Notes under the pieces: generated by a model
Seen by the model: the letters and a program-made list of their open reading frames with translations, nothing else
What the model was told of the DNA's origin: nothing
Database searches by the model: none
Source of the DNA: Reichenbachiella agarivorans
GTDB taxonomy: Bacteria > Bacteroidota > Bacteroidia > Cytophagales > Cyclobacteriaceae
DNA: 64,000 bases
Assembly: GCF_025502585.1 (NCBI RefSeq)
Contig: NZ_CP106679.1
Coordinates: 2,077,501 to 2,141,500 of the forward strand
Direction of reading: 5' to 3'
Shown here: positions 7,559-16,070 of the stretch, piece by piece
Position numbering within the stretch: position 1 is the stretch's first letter
Layout of the letters: each line of letters begins with the position of its first letter
Program-made: the position numbers and the translations under genes

Positions 7559-8814
7559 GCGAGGTATTGTTTAGTGCCGTTGATTGTCGCGCTGACCTGA
7601 CCTATTAATTCCTTGCCGTAGTAGGGGCTGTTGACTGACTTGGAGCGGTTGCTGCTGCTGTCGTATTTCCACTTTTTCTTAGGATTGATCAGTGTGAGGT
7701 TGGCTTTTTGTTTTTCATTGATGCTGGCCGTTTCTATTTTTAGAATCGCACGGGGATTGACGGTCACTTTGTCGATCCATTCATTGTATTCCAATTCTTC
7801 TTTGAGCGAAAGGAGAGAAGGAATCATAGTTTGTAGCGAAAGAATACCGTTTTCTGCTCTGTCAAATTCTAGTTTTTTGCTTTCCTCATCCTGTGGAGTA
7901 TGTGCACTGACAATCACATCGATGATACCTTCTTTGAGACCTTTGATCAGTGCCTTTCTGTCTTTTTCTTCTCTGAGTGGAGGATTGATTTTGAAATTGG
8001 AATCATATCCTATGACTGATTCATCTGTGTGCATGAGGTGATGGATGCTAACGTCGCAAGTGATATTCAATCCTTTCTTCTTTCCCTTTTTGATCAATTT
8101 GACACTTTCGGCAGAGGAAATATTGGAGAAGTGCAAGCGTCCACCGCTGTATTCCAAGATGTCAAGGTCTCTTTTGATCATCAGGTGTTCTGCCAGCGCT
8201 GGCATGCCTTTCAGTCCCAACCCTGTGCTGACGATCCCTTCATTCATGGTGCCAAAACGAGTGAGTAGTTTATCTTCGGGCAGATTGATGATCAATCCGT
8301 CGATCTTCTGCACATAAATCAGAGACTTGAGCAAAATATCCGTGTGCCATAGTGGCTCATTCCCATCTGTAAATGCCACCGCTCCAGCCTCGTGCAAATC
8401 GAGCATTTCTGTGAGATCTTCACCTTTGGTATCTATGGTGACGGCTGCCATGGGGTACAAATCCGTCAGGCAATCTCTGCTCTTGGATTTGATGTACTCA
8501 ATGTGACTCTTGGCTTGTACGACTGGCGCGGTATTGGGTAGTGTAGCGATGCCTGTAAAGCCCGATTCTGTGGCCAGTTGACACCCGCTGCGGATGTCTT
8601 CTTTGTGCTCGTTGCCCGGATCATTGAAATTGGCTTTCATATCAAACAGACCGGGGAGCAACAGCTGACCTTTGGCTTCTATGACGGTGTCTGCCGAATG
8701 TTCTTGTTTGTCAATAGAGACAATGACTCCATCTTGGATCAATACATTGACTATCTTGTTGTGGTGCGGTGATTGCGGGTCGAGGATTTTAGCTTCCCTT
8801 ATAAATAGACTCAT
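7555..8814 (-). CDS. Dihydroorotase-like protein lacking metal-binding residues (PyrC'-type pseudoenzyme)
   Basis: 419 residues with the amidohydrolase fold of dihydroorotase, recognisable from LLPGLFDMKANFNDPG, SIHHLMHTDES, KINPPLREEKDRKAL and the final N-P-A region (VTNPRAILKI-like, TVNPRAIL). Catalytic positions are changed. The HxH of DxHxH becomes Lys60-Ala-Asn62. The usual Ala-His-Glu-Asp becomes LPED (178-181). The His of LHIAHxS becomes FSN (229-231). The active-site Asp of TDHAPH becomes Ala304 (SAHTPQ). It should not hydrolyse dihydroorotate by the normal mechanism. Noncatalytic PyrC' homologues that scaffold aspartate transcarbamoylase are known in other bacteria; whether this one does so is inference. 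Its start directly abuts the upstream gene's stop. Confidence 0.85.
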   Translation of the reverse strand: MSLFIREAKILDPQSPHHNKIVNVLIQDGVIVSIDKQEHSADTVIEAKGQLLLPGLFDMKANFNDPGNEHKEDIRSGCQLATESGFTGIATLPNTAPVVQAKSHIEYIKSKSRDCLTDLYPMAAVTIDTKGEDLTEMLDLHEAGAVAFTDGNEPLWHTDILLKSLIYVQKIDGLIINLPEDKLLTRFGTMNEGIVSTGLGLKGMPALAEHLMIKRDLDILEYSGGRLHFSNISSAESVKLIKKGKKKGLNITCDVSIHHLMHTDESVIGYDSNFKINPPLREEKDRKALIKGLKEGIIDVIVSAHTPQDEESKKLEFDRAENGILSLQTMIPSLLSLKEELEYNEWIDKVTVNPRAILKIETASINEKQKANLTLINPKKKWKYDSSSNRSKSVNSPYYGKELIGQVSATINGTKQYLA

Positions 8815-10818
8815 TTACAAAAATCTTAGTAGCAAAGATTCGGCTATTAGAAATGCCAAGGACAAAAGTAAAGCATATTTCCATAACTCCATGCTGTGGT
8901 ATTTTTCTTTCAAGATTTTAGTGAAATTCTTGCTGTCTACATGGTCAAAGGTTTCTAAGGATTGGATGCCAGAAAGCAATTGTGAGAGCTCATCGTGTTT
9001 GATTATGGTCAGGTCGGATTCTGCTTTGGAGTGGTTGAATCCGATGTAGTCCAAGTCTTCTTGATCAGAATACAACTGGTAATTGCCCGGTGTGAGTAGG
9101 TATTTTGGAAAGTCCATGACCAATTGGTTTTGCATCATGCGCTGGGAGGGAATGAGTTCTTCTCCCAATACGGTGTGCTTGATTTTGTAGAGGGTGTTGT
9201 TATGGATCGAGTCTAGTGAGACGACCATGTTGTCATTGTCTGCAGTATAGTAGAGTCGGTTGCTGCTGCTGGCGCTGAGTTCTCCGATCCGTTGCATGAC
9301 AGGGACGAAGAAGGCGTGCCTCTGAAAATCGGTCAGTTCGTCCGTCAAAGCAGTGCCATAGATGTACAAATTACCTTGTTGTGAAACTTTGGACAGAAAG
9401 GAGTTACCAGTTTTTGTCTTGAGTAAGGTTTGGTGAAAGCTCTTGAGTTGGAACAAAGGTGAAGCTGAAGGGAGTTTTGTTTTGTTGTCAATGGACTCAA
9501 ACATACCTTCAAAGAAAGGGTTGTTCAGCTCTGGCTTTTCCATTTCGATTTTCTCAACATATGGAATCATATCATAGCGCAGGTTGAGACTGCTTTGTAG
9601 ATCAGCCAGTGCATTTTCTGCATGAGGGAATAGCACTACTGTTTTCCCTGCTTCTAGTAAAGTCTTGATTTGCGCCTGAAGACTGGAGTTAATTTCCTTG
9701 ACACTGTAGAGGACAAGTACATCCGAGTTCTCTAGTTTTTGATACGAGACATCCCCAGTATGGAAGGTGTTGAACTCAAATAGATCATTGTCTTCAAATA
9801 CCTTTTCTATGTAAGTGCTGGCGACTTGATCTTTGATTTCTATGACTTGAATCTTGGGCGCCAGATTAAAAGCCAGGTAGAATTCATTGTCAAAAGTGAC
9901 CGGAAAGTCTTGAAATTCGATACGAGCTTGATTGTACTTGTTGAGGTTCTTGCCCAGCTCGAAACTGATTGTTTTGGAAGATCTGGAATCAATGGAGACA
10001 GCCATACTAGCCGATTGTTGGTTGTTGACATGGAGTTTGACGATGAGGTCTTCGATGGCCTTGTCTCCATTGTTTTTGATTTTGGTGCTAAGTATGTTTT
10101 GCTTGTGAGCCAAAATGAAGGGTTGGTTGATGTAGGCAGTGTCTACATAGATGTTGTTTTCTTGGGCTACAGTCAGGGGTATGAGATAGTATTGGTTCAG
10201 TGTGTCGGTCACCTGATCTATCTGGCCAAATGTGGATCGTTGCATGTCGCTCAATACAAATATCTCACTGTGATCATTGGGATCGCTGAGTGTTTTGATT
10301 TTGTTGAAGATCTCTGTGCCAGATCGACTGACACTAGATGGTTTCATTTCGGACAGCAAGTCTCGTGTTTGTTCTGCGCTTTTGAAATGGTTGGCGCTGG
10401 GAGAAAAATTGTTGTCTAGAATCTTGAAACTGGTGGAACTTGGATAGAGGTCTATTACTTGTTGCGCGATAGACTGTGCTACGGTCAGCGCAGATGTGTT
10501 TTCGTCGGTGAGATTACCCATGCTCCCAGAGTTGTCTAGGTAGAGAATAACAGAGTTTTCATTGAGCCCCTCTTCTTGTCCAGGGATAAATGGTTGGGCA
10601 AATGCCAGTACCAAAAAGAAAATGAATGCCAGTCGACAAAGTAGAATCAGAAGATGCTTGAGCTGGAGTTTGGAGGACGACTTCTTTTTGACGGTGTTTA
10701 GGAACCTTACATTCGAAAACTTCACCAGTTTCGCTTTGCGAAAATTGAAAAGATGAACAATGATAGGGATACTTAGGGCAAGTAGTCCCCAGAGAAATGT
10801 AGCGTTAGCAAAGTTCAT
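8815..10818 (-). CDS. BatA-like membrane protein with von Willebrand A domain
   Basis: 667 residues. The N-terminus carries the double-transmembrane BatA/aerotolerance N-domain: NATFLWGLLALSIPIIVHLF, then KAKLVKFSNVRFL, then a second helix near 56-76. A vWA domain starts near residue 90; YLDNSGSM (93-100) gives the MIDAS signature DxSxS. A final hydrophobic helix (ALLLSLAFLIAESLLL) closes the protein. Such proteins probably act in periplasmic complex assembly, but the exact role is unclear. First gene of the operon down to the glycosyltransferase at 5507; start is at ATG 10818, just after a strong promoter box. Confidence 0.87.
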   Translation of the reverse strand: MNFANATFLWGLLALSIPIIVHLFNFRKAKLVKFSNVRFLNTVKKKSSSKLQLKHLLILLCRLAFIFFLVLAFAQPFIPGQEEGLNENSVILYLDNSGSMGNLTDENTSALTVAQSIAQQVIDLYPSSTSFKILDNNFSPSANHFKSAEQTRDLLSEMKPSSVSRSGTEIFNKIKTLSDPNDHSEIFVLSDMQRSTFGQIDQVTDTLNQYYLIPLTVAQENNIYVDTAYINQPFILAHKQNILSTKIKNNGDKAIEDLIVKLHVNNQQSASMAVSIDSRSSKTISFELGKNLNKYNQARIEFQDFPVTFDNEFYLAFNLAPKIQVIEIKDQVASTYIEKVFEDNDLFEFNTFHTGDVSYQKLENSDVLVLYSVKEINSSLQAQIKTLLEAGKTVVLFPHAENALADLQSSLNLRYDMIPYVEKIEMEKPELNNPFFEGMFESIDNKTKLPSASPLFQLKSFHQTLLKTKTGNSFLSKVSQQGNLYIYGTALTDELTDFQRHAFFVPVMQRIGELSASSSNRLYYTADNDNMVVSLDSIHNNTLYKIKHTVLGEELIPSQRMMQNQLVMDFPKYLLTPGNYQLYSDQEDLDYIGFNHSKAESDLTIIKHDELSQLLSGIQSLETFDHVDSKNFTKILKEKYHSMELWKYALLLSLAFLIAESLLLRFL

Positions 10819-10823
10819 TGAAG

Positions 10824-10853
10824 CAAATCTAAACGAAAATCAAAGCTGGCAAA
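10824..10853 (-). promoter_or_regulatory. Bacteroidota promoter for the vWA-DHOase-like-DUF4199 operon
   Basis: On the minus strand TAGATTTG (plus 10824-10831) matches TAnnTTTG exactly. TTTG lies 18 bp upstream (plus CAAA 10850-10853), matching the -33 element with a spacer one base short of the usual range. The -7 box ends only 5 bp before the ATG at 10818, so the transcript would have almost no leader. Confidence 0.5.
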
Positions 10854-11019
10854 GTTTACAGGAACTAATAATTTTAAAGAGACCTTTGAACGGACAAGTT
10901 AATGATTTGATAACTTCTCTTGTAGAGTATTTTTATTTGGGTTCTAAAATCCGTATATTCGAACTGTTGTTGTGGATTAAGATTTGATTAGTCCTTTTTA
11001 TTTTGAGTTTTTGACCTTG

Positions 11020-11050
11020 GGGTTCAAGTTAAGTCTTGGACCCTTTTTTT
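11020..11050 (+). terminator. Rho-independent terminator (rightward)
   Basis: Left arm GGGTTCAAG (11020-11028), 6-nt loop, right arm CTTGGACCC (11035-11043), followed by seven T residues (11044-11050). The 9-bp stem has one G-U pair. It faces rightward, but no recognised rightward gene ends before it, and it precedes the sigma-54-like promoter by about 145 bp. Confidence 0.75.
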
Positions 11051-11194
11051 GTGACTGATGATATTTCTCGATTTTTGATCCTGTCTCTGGAATTGACCGA
11101 TATCGAACACAGGTGTCTCATACCTGAACAATTTTCCTTTCTTTTTATAATTTATGTAATTTGTAATTGACAGTATTTCAGTTAGTTACGTGAA

Positions 11195-11210
11195 TGGCAC
11201 TTTTCTTGGC
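11195..11210 (+). promoter_or_regulatory. Sigma-54-like -24/-12 promoter of the efflux operon
   Basis: TGGCAC-TTTTC-TTGGC: the -24 element TGGCAC is perfect and the TTG of the -12 element has the right spacing. The following C of TTGC is G, one mismatch. Transcription would start near 11221, about 20 nt before the ATG at 11243. Sigma-54 control of such efflux operons through NtrC-type regulators is common in Bacteroidota; no such regulator is in this window. Confidence 0.55.
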
Positions 11211-11242
11211 ATAGGGTCAGTGAATATGTAATTTTTTACCGA

Positions 11243-12493
11243 ATGGATCGAGTAATACAAAAGAAGAAGTGGACAGTAAAAAGGGTAGCAGCAATCTCCG
11301 CTGCTGTCCTAATCGCAAGTTTCATCTTATACAATTTCGTCTTTGCGGATCAAGGGGTGAAATTGAAAGTGAATGAAGATAAGATCAAAATAGCCCAAGT
11401 CGTCAACGGACAATTCCGTGAATTTATTCCTGTGGATGGCAATGTATTACCGATCAAAACGATCCGTTTGGATGCTATCGAGGGAGGTACAGTAGAGAAG
11501 AAATATCTGGATGGTGGGATATTGGTCACCGAAGGCGATACCATATTGAAATTGTCCAACAACAATCTCGTCCAAAATTTCATCCGAGAGGAAACACAAG
11601 CTTTCATTTTGGTCAATAATCTGGAAAACACAAAGCTGGATTTGCAAAGGACGCAGTTCGAGCTAAAGAAAAAGCTCATTGATTTGGACTATGACATAGC
11701 AGATGCGAAAGATAACTATGAGAGAGGAGTGAAACTCAGAGAAGAGAACGTGATCTCAGAGCAGGAATTTCTAAAACTCAAGAGAGATTACAATAGACTA
11801 GTTGATTCACGCAAAATTGAGATTCAGTCTCAGGACTTTGATACCAAAAATGCCAAAATTCAAATTCGCCAGACCGAACAGACCCTGTCAAGAACTAGAA
11901 ACAACTTGAAAATGATCAAAGGTAATCTGGAAAACCTGTATATCAAGGCACCGATATCTGGTCGGTTGTCATCCATCAATGCAGAGGTAGGTGAATCTAT
12001 CCAGATGGGTCAAAACATAGGCCAGATCGATGATATGAACGGATTCAAGGTTCGCGCTACCATAGATGAACACTACATCGCCAGAATATATGAAGGTTTA
12101 GTGGGTTCATTTGATTTTGATGGAGCGAATCATGACCTACAGATAGCTAAGATTTATCCAGAGGTAAACAATGGTCTGTTTTCAGTGGATTTGAGTTTTA
12201 CCGCAGAGTTGCCCAAAGGCATTCGCAGAGGACAAACACTTCAAATCAAATTGCAACTCAGTGAAAACATCGAAGCACTACAAATCCCACGCGGCAGTTT
12301 CTATCAAACCACCGGAGGCAACTGGGTTTTTGTCGTGACAGAGGACGGAGGAGAGGCCGTAAGGCGAAAAATAAAATTGGGTAGGCAAAACCCACGATTC
12401 TACGAAGTATTGGAGGGCTTAGAAGCAGGTGATCAGGTCGTAGTATCATCATACGAAGGCTATGAAGACAAAGACCGCTTAGTATTTAAATAA
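11243..12493 (+). CDS. HlyD/MacA-type periplasmic adaptor (membrane fusion) protein
   Basis: 416 residues. One N-terminal membrane helix (about 15-35, AAISAAVLIASFILYNFVFA). A split biotinyl-lipoyl-like domain (AIEGGTVEKKYLDGGILVTEGD, and YIKAPISGRLSSINAEVGES near 232-251) flanks a long coiled-coil hairpin (about 110-225). The beta-barrel and a membrane-proximal segment follow (GDQVVVSSYEGYEDKDRL at the end). It bridges an inner-membrane transporter to TolC. It is first in a three-gene set with an ABC ATPase (6 nt downstream) and TolC, behind the sigma-54-like promoter. Confidence 0.9.
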   Translation: MDRVIQKKKWTVKRVAAISAAVLIASFILYNFVFADQGVKLKVNEDKIKIAQVVNGQFREFIPVDGNVLPIKTIRLDAIEGGTVEKKYLDGGILVTEGDTILKLSNNNLVQNFIREETQAFILVNNLENTKLDLQRTQFELKKKLIDLDYDIADAKDNYERGVKLREENVISEQEFLKLKRDYNRLVDSRKIEIQSQDFDTKNAKIQIRQTEQTLSRTRNNLKMIKGNLENLYIKAPISGRLSSINAEVGESIQMGQNIGQIDDMNGFKVRATIDEHYIARIYEGLVGSFDFDGANHDLQIAKIYPEVNNGLFSVDLSFTAELPKGIRRGQTLQIKLQLSENIEALQIPRGSFYQTTGGNWVFVVTEDGGEAVRRKIKLGRQNPRFYEVLEGLEAGDQVVVSSYEGYEDKDRLVFK

Positions 12494-12499
12494 GATATA

Positions 12500-13234
12500 A
12501 TGCAATCAAATCATAAAACAATGGAAAATACAGGGACACTTATCCAAACCAATGATCTAAAGAAAATCTATTACACAGATGAAATCGAAACGACTGCTTT
12601 GGCAGGGGTGAATTTGGAGGTAAAGAACGGAGAGTTTGTAGCAATCATGGGACCATCAGGCTGCGGCAAGTCTACTTTGCTCAACATCTTGGGCTTGTTG
12701 GACAATCCATCACATGGGGAGTTTTACTTTTCAGATCAAGAGATTTCACAATTCAGTGAAAGAAAAAGAGCGGATTTGAGAAAGGAGAATATTGGTTTTG
12801 TATTCCAGAGCTTTAACCTAATCGATGAGTTGACTGTGTTTGAAAACATAGAATTGCCCTTGATTTACTTGAAGTATTCAGCATCAGAACGAAAGAAAAG
12901 AGTAGAAGAAGTCATGGAGCAGATGAAAATCATGCATAGAAGGAATCACTTCCCTCAGCAGCTCTCTGGTGGACAGCAGCAGAGAGTGGCGATATCCAGA
13001 GCTGTGGTAGCCAAGCCTAACATGATCCTTGCCGATGAGCCTACAGGTAACCTAGACTCAGCCAATGGACAGGAAGTCATGTCTCTGTTAAGTGAGTTGA
13101 ATGCAAAAGGCACAACGGTGATCATGGTGACTCACTCGCCTGTTGATGCAGAATATGCACATCGAGTCATTCACCTATTCGATGGGCAGATCGTCTCCGA
13201 AAACATCAATACCAGAGACAGTACTCTCGTCTAG
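12500..13234 (+). CDS. ABC transporter ATP-binding protein, MacB/LolD class
   Basis: 244 residues. Walker [10 protein letters not shown] (about 51-59), Q-loop in [14 protein letters not shown], signature [14 protein letters not shown] (about 154-167), Walker [13 protein letters not shown] (about 174-185) and switch His in VTHSP. The DEPTGNLD form and the FQSFNLID segment are typical of the MacB/LolD/FtsE group. ATG at 12500 lies 6 nt after the adaptor gene; a second Met at 12521 would remove only seven residues and is equally plausible. A cognate permease is expected next but is absent here. Confidence 0.92.
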   Translation: MQSNHKTMENTGTLIQTNDLKKIYYTDEIETTALAGVNLEVKNGEFVAIMGPSGCGKSTLLNILGLLDNPSHGEFYFSDQEISQFSERKRADLRKENIGFVFQSFNLIDELTVFENIELPLIYLKYSASERKKRVEEVMEQMKIMHRRNHFPQQLSGGQQQRVAISRAVVAKPNMILADEPTGNLDSANGQEVMSLLSELNAKGTTVIMVTHSPVDAEYAHRVIHLFDGQIVSENINTRDSTLV

Positions 13235-13289
13235 CGGAGCTCCGAAAAATACGAATTAGTAAATAGTTGTAAATAAGTAGAATCCTCAT

Positions 13290-13312
13290 GGTGCTCATGT
13301 CAGGTGAGCACC
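13290..13312 (+). promoter_or_regulatory. Stable hairpin in the gap between ATPase and tolC genes
   Basis: GGTGCTCA (13290-13297) and TGAGCACC (13305-13312) are perfect complements with a 7-nt loop. No T run follows, so it is more likely a processing or mRNA-stability element than a terminator. A 10-bp palindrome CGGAGCTCCG (13235-13244) directly follows the ATPase stop codon. Confidence 0.4.
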
Positions 13313-13340
13313 CTCTGTGCCTTTCGATAAATAACCGAAG

Positions 13341-14699
13341 ATGAAAAGTGTACTGGTAATAATAATGGTTTTGATGGGGTATTGGTTGTGTGCACAGGAC
13401 GTAGACACGACTCCCAGCAAGCAGGTTTTGACGCTGGATCAGTGTATGAAGATCGCTATGCAAAACAACATAGAGCTGAAACGTGTCAAAAACAATGCAC
13501 TCATTGCTAACGCAAATTATTTTCAACGCATGATGGAGTTCCTGCCATCTATTGATTTGTACGCCAATTACGATCTCTATAACGGCACCTTTTTTGACAA
13601 CACAGCTGCGCGTCAGGTGACTTCTGTAACCAATTCCTCCAATCCAAGCATTCGTGCCAATTGGACGGTTTTCAACGGTTTTAGCAATCACTATCAGCTA
13701 AAAGCCGCCAACAACAACAAGGAAGCGACTTCTTTTGCCATAGAAGAACAAGTGCAAACAGTAGAATCCAATGTACTAGCTGCCTACCTCAGTGTGGTAC
13801 TAGACAAGGAAAACATCAAAATATCAGAGGATAAAATCAATTTGCTCCAATCTCAACTCGAAAGAGAGAAAAAAAGGAATGAAATCGGAGTAGGAAATTT
13901 GGAACAAGTTTATAATTTTCAATCCCAACTAGCCAATGAAAATCTCACATTGGTCAACCGTAAAAACTTATTATTGACAGACATGCTACGTTTGTTGCAA
14001 ACCTTGCAACTGGAGGTGTCAGACAATTATGACGTTGCTCCTTACGAATTCGGAGACGATTTGGCTTTGATGGAAAAAGAGAAGTTCGCAGAAGTTTTAG
14101 AAAGTTCTTTGTCTTATTCGCCAGGGATCAAAAGAGCCACGCATTCTGCCGAATCTGCCAGTATGCTGTTTAAAAGTTCCAGAGCACAATATCTACCCAC
14201 AGTGGCTTTGTCAGGTCAGGTAGGATCGTCTTACTCATCCAATGGCGCACGAAATCCTGAAAATGGTATGGTAGATTCTCATGCGAGTTTTTCTGATCAG
14301 ATGAATTGGAATAGGTATGATTATTTGAATCTTTCGGTCACTGTCCCAGTTTTTTATCGAGGCAGACTAAGGAACGATACACAAGTAGCTAAGTTGAATT
14401 TAGAAAATGCCAACCTAGATCTTCAGCAAACGGAGCTTGATGTGACCAATACGATTCAGCAAGTTTATGTCAATTTGACCTCTGCTCAGGCAACTTACAA
14501 GGCAGCAGAAGACAACCTAGTCGCACTCAACCAGTCATTTGAATATGTAGAGACCAGGTATGAACATGGCAATACTGATTTCTATACTTACCTAGAAAGT
14601 CTCAACAATAAAAATCGCGCAGAGATCGAATTGGTCAATGCCAAGTACATGATCGTTTTCCGTCAAAAAATCCTAGACGTTTATAGAGGACAGTTATAA
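13341..14699 (+). CDS. TolC family outer-membrane efflux protein
   Basis: 452 residues with a signal peptide (SVLVIIMVLMGYWLCAQ, cleavage near Ala18-Gln19). The mature part has the duplicated long-helix pattern of outer-membrane factors: LTLDQCMKIAMQNNIELKRV at the start of repeat one and a second repeat after about residue 245, ending with the helix NAKYMIVFRQKILDVYRG. It should form the trimeric tunnel for the HlyD-like adaptor encoded upstream. Separated from the ATPase by 106 bp carrying a hairpin. Confidence 0.9.
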   Translation: MKSVLVIIMVLMGYWLCAQDVDTTPSKQVLTLDQCMKIAMQNNIELKRVKNNALIANANYFQRMMEFLPSIDLYANYDLYNGTFFDNTAARQVTSVTNSSNPSIRANWTVFNGFSNHYQLKAANNNKEATSFAIEEQVQTVESNVLAAYLSVVLDKENIKISEDKINLLQSQLEREKKRNEIGVGNLEQVYNFQSQLANENLTLVNRKNLLLTDMLRLLQTLQLEVSDNYDVAPYEFGDDLALMEKEKFAEVLESSLSYSPGIKRATHSAESASMLFKSSRAQYLPTVALSGQVGSSYSSNGARNPENGMVDSHASFSDQMNWNRYDYLNLSVTVPVFYRGRLRNDTQVAKLNLENANLDLQQTELDVTNTIQQVYVNLTSAQATYKAAEDNLVALNQSFEYVETRYEHGNTDFYTYLESLNNKNRAEIELVNAKYMIVFRQKILDVYRGQL

Positions 14700-14723
14700 G
14701 ACTACTAACAAGTTCTATTTTAA

Positions 14724-14751
14724 AACTTTCAACTTTCAACTTTCAACTTTT
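14724..14751. repeat. Tandem heptamer AACTTTC, about four copies
   Basis: AACTTTC is repeated head to tail three times, then AACTTTT, in the gap between the convergent tolC and homoserine dehydrogenase genes. A similar ACTTTCAACTTT string occurs at about 24449 before panB. Probably simple slippage sequence. Confidence 0.6.
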
Positions 14752-15918
14752 TCACCCAATAGCAATCACATTGATCTCAGGGATTTCCAGCCATTCGGCA
14801 GCTTTCATTTTTTGTCTTGAAATATAACCAATCCAATAGTTGCCATTTCTGCCAGCGTACTTTTCTACCACTTCATCAAAATCCGCTTCTTTGGGTTGTT
14901 GATCCGCAAACCTGACATAGATTTTCATCTGAAAATCCTCATGTAGCTGGAGCTGTTCCTTGGTTTTTCTTGATTTCTTGAATTCATAGCGGTAGCCATA
15001 TCCCAGTGCAGAAATGTCAGATAGTACTGCCGATCCAGTGGGTTTGTCTCCAGCACCCTTTCCGTACAAGAATTGACTTTCTGAGAAGGCACTTTCCAAA
15101 ATCACCGCATTGTATTCGTTTTTGGTCTGAGCGAGTATCGTTGACTTGTCAACAAATGTCGGCAAAACAGTCGCATCGATGTACTGTCCTACTTTTTTAC
15201 CTTTGGCGATGAGTTTGATTTCATAATTATGCTTTTGTGCAAAATCAATATCAAAGGAGTTGATTTTGGTGATCCCAAGGGTGAAAAGCTCCGCAGGATT
15301 GGTAATCAATCCAAAAGCGTGATATAGCAATATGCAAAGCTTATATCGTGCATCGATTCCCTCCACATCCAGTGTAGGATCAGACTCCGCAAATCCCAAG
15401 TCCTAAGCTTCTTTCAATACCTGATCATAGGGAGCGCTCTCATTGATCATTTTGGTGAGAATGAAATTGGTCGATCCATTAAAAATCCCTTCAATAGAAG
15501 TCAACAAGTCATTGTCATAGTACTCTTCCAAGTTGCGAATGATCGGAATACTCGCGCAACAGGATCCTTCATACAAGAAAGAGACCCCCTTCTTTTTTTG
15601 CAAATCCAAAAGGAATTCTAGGTTCTCAGCGATCATCTTTTTGTTGGCGGACACGACGTGTTTGCCACGATTCATGGCTTCTGTGACGATTTCCAGTGCT
15701 GCGGCTGCATCATCGATAAGCTCGACAATCACATCAATCTCTTCGTTGTGGAGGAGCTCGTTTTTCTGATTGGTAAACAGACTTTTGTCCAAGCTTCTGG
15801 GTTTGGAGATGTCCTTGATACAAAATTTTACTATTTCTGCCTCGATAGAGTTGGATTGTTGCAATACGTGATACAAACCCTGTCCTACCACGCCAAATCC
15901 GAATATTCCTAATTTCAT
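14752..15918 (-). pseudogene. hom: Homoserine dehydrogenase interrupted by an in-frame amber codon
   Basis: Homoserine dehydrogenase reduces aspartate semialdehyde to homoserine in methionine/threonine synthesis. The first frame (15403-15918, 171 residues) has the NAD(P) motif GIFGFGVVGQGL and IEGIFNGSTNFILTKM. It stops at TAG (15405-15403) after YDQVLKEA. The same frame continues as DLGFAESDPTLDVEGIDARY through to 14752. Homologues read KEAQxxGFAExDP at this point, so a single CAG to TAG change explains the stop. Restored length is about 388 residues, normal for the family. A SAM-I riboswitch and terminator lie upstream. A sequencing error, a true nonsense mutation, or readthrough remain possible. 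The downstream part could only be made from TTG at 15399. Confidence 0.88.
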
Positions 15919-16003
15919 GTTATTTTACTTAAAAGCCTTTTATGATCACAAAATACTATTTGCTGAAGACCATCAAGATTGGGGTCGCGTCTGAAAAGGG
16001 TAT

Positions 16004-16035
16004 AAAAAAATCCCTCCCAGACAAGCTAGAAGGGA
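16004..16035 (-). terminator. SAM-riboswitch expression-platform terminator
   Basis: On the minus strand the arms TCCCTTCTAG and CTGGGAGGGA enclose a 5-nt loop and are followed by seven T residues (plus-strand A run 16004-16010). It lies between the SAM-I aptamer and hom, as expected for termination when SAM is bound. Confidence 0.85.
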
Positions 16036-16070
16036 TGATGTATCTTTAGATCGAAGTGTCATTCCTCTTG

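Larger units (their letters stand above)
10819..11242. other. Intergenic region of 424 bp between divergent operons
   Basis: Holds the leftward promoter at 10824-10853, a rightward hairpin terminator at 11020-11050 and a sigma-54-like promoter at 11195-11210. The frame running through 10760-10987 starts inside the antisense of the vWA gene, has no recognisable protein content and is not called as a gene. A weak rightward promoter (TTTG at 10903 and TTTATTTG near 10935) could drive a short transcript into the terminator. Confidence 0.55.

Noticed and set aside
10760-10987. Rightward 75-residue frame before the terminator at 11020
   Set aside because: Starts within the antisense of the vWA gene and shows no protein signature; if transcribed, an RNA seems more likely.
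11020-11043. tRNA-like GGTTCAAGT string
   Set aside because: No cloverleaf arms around it; it is the left arm of a terminator hairpin.
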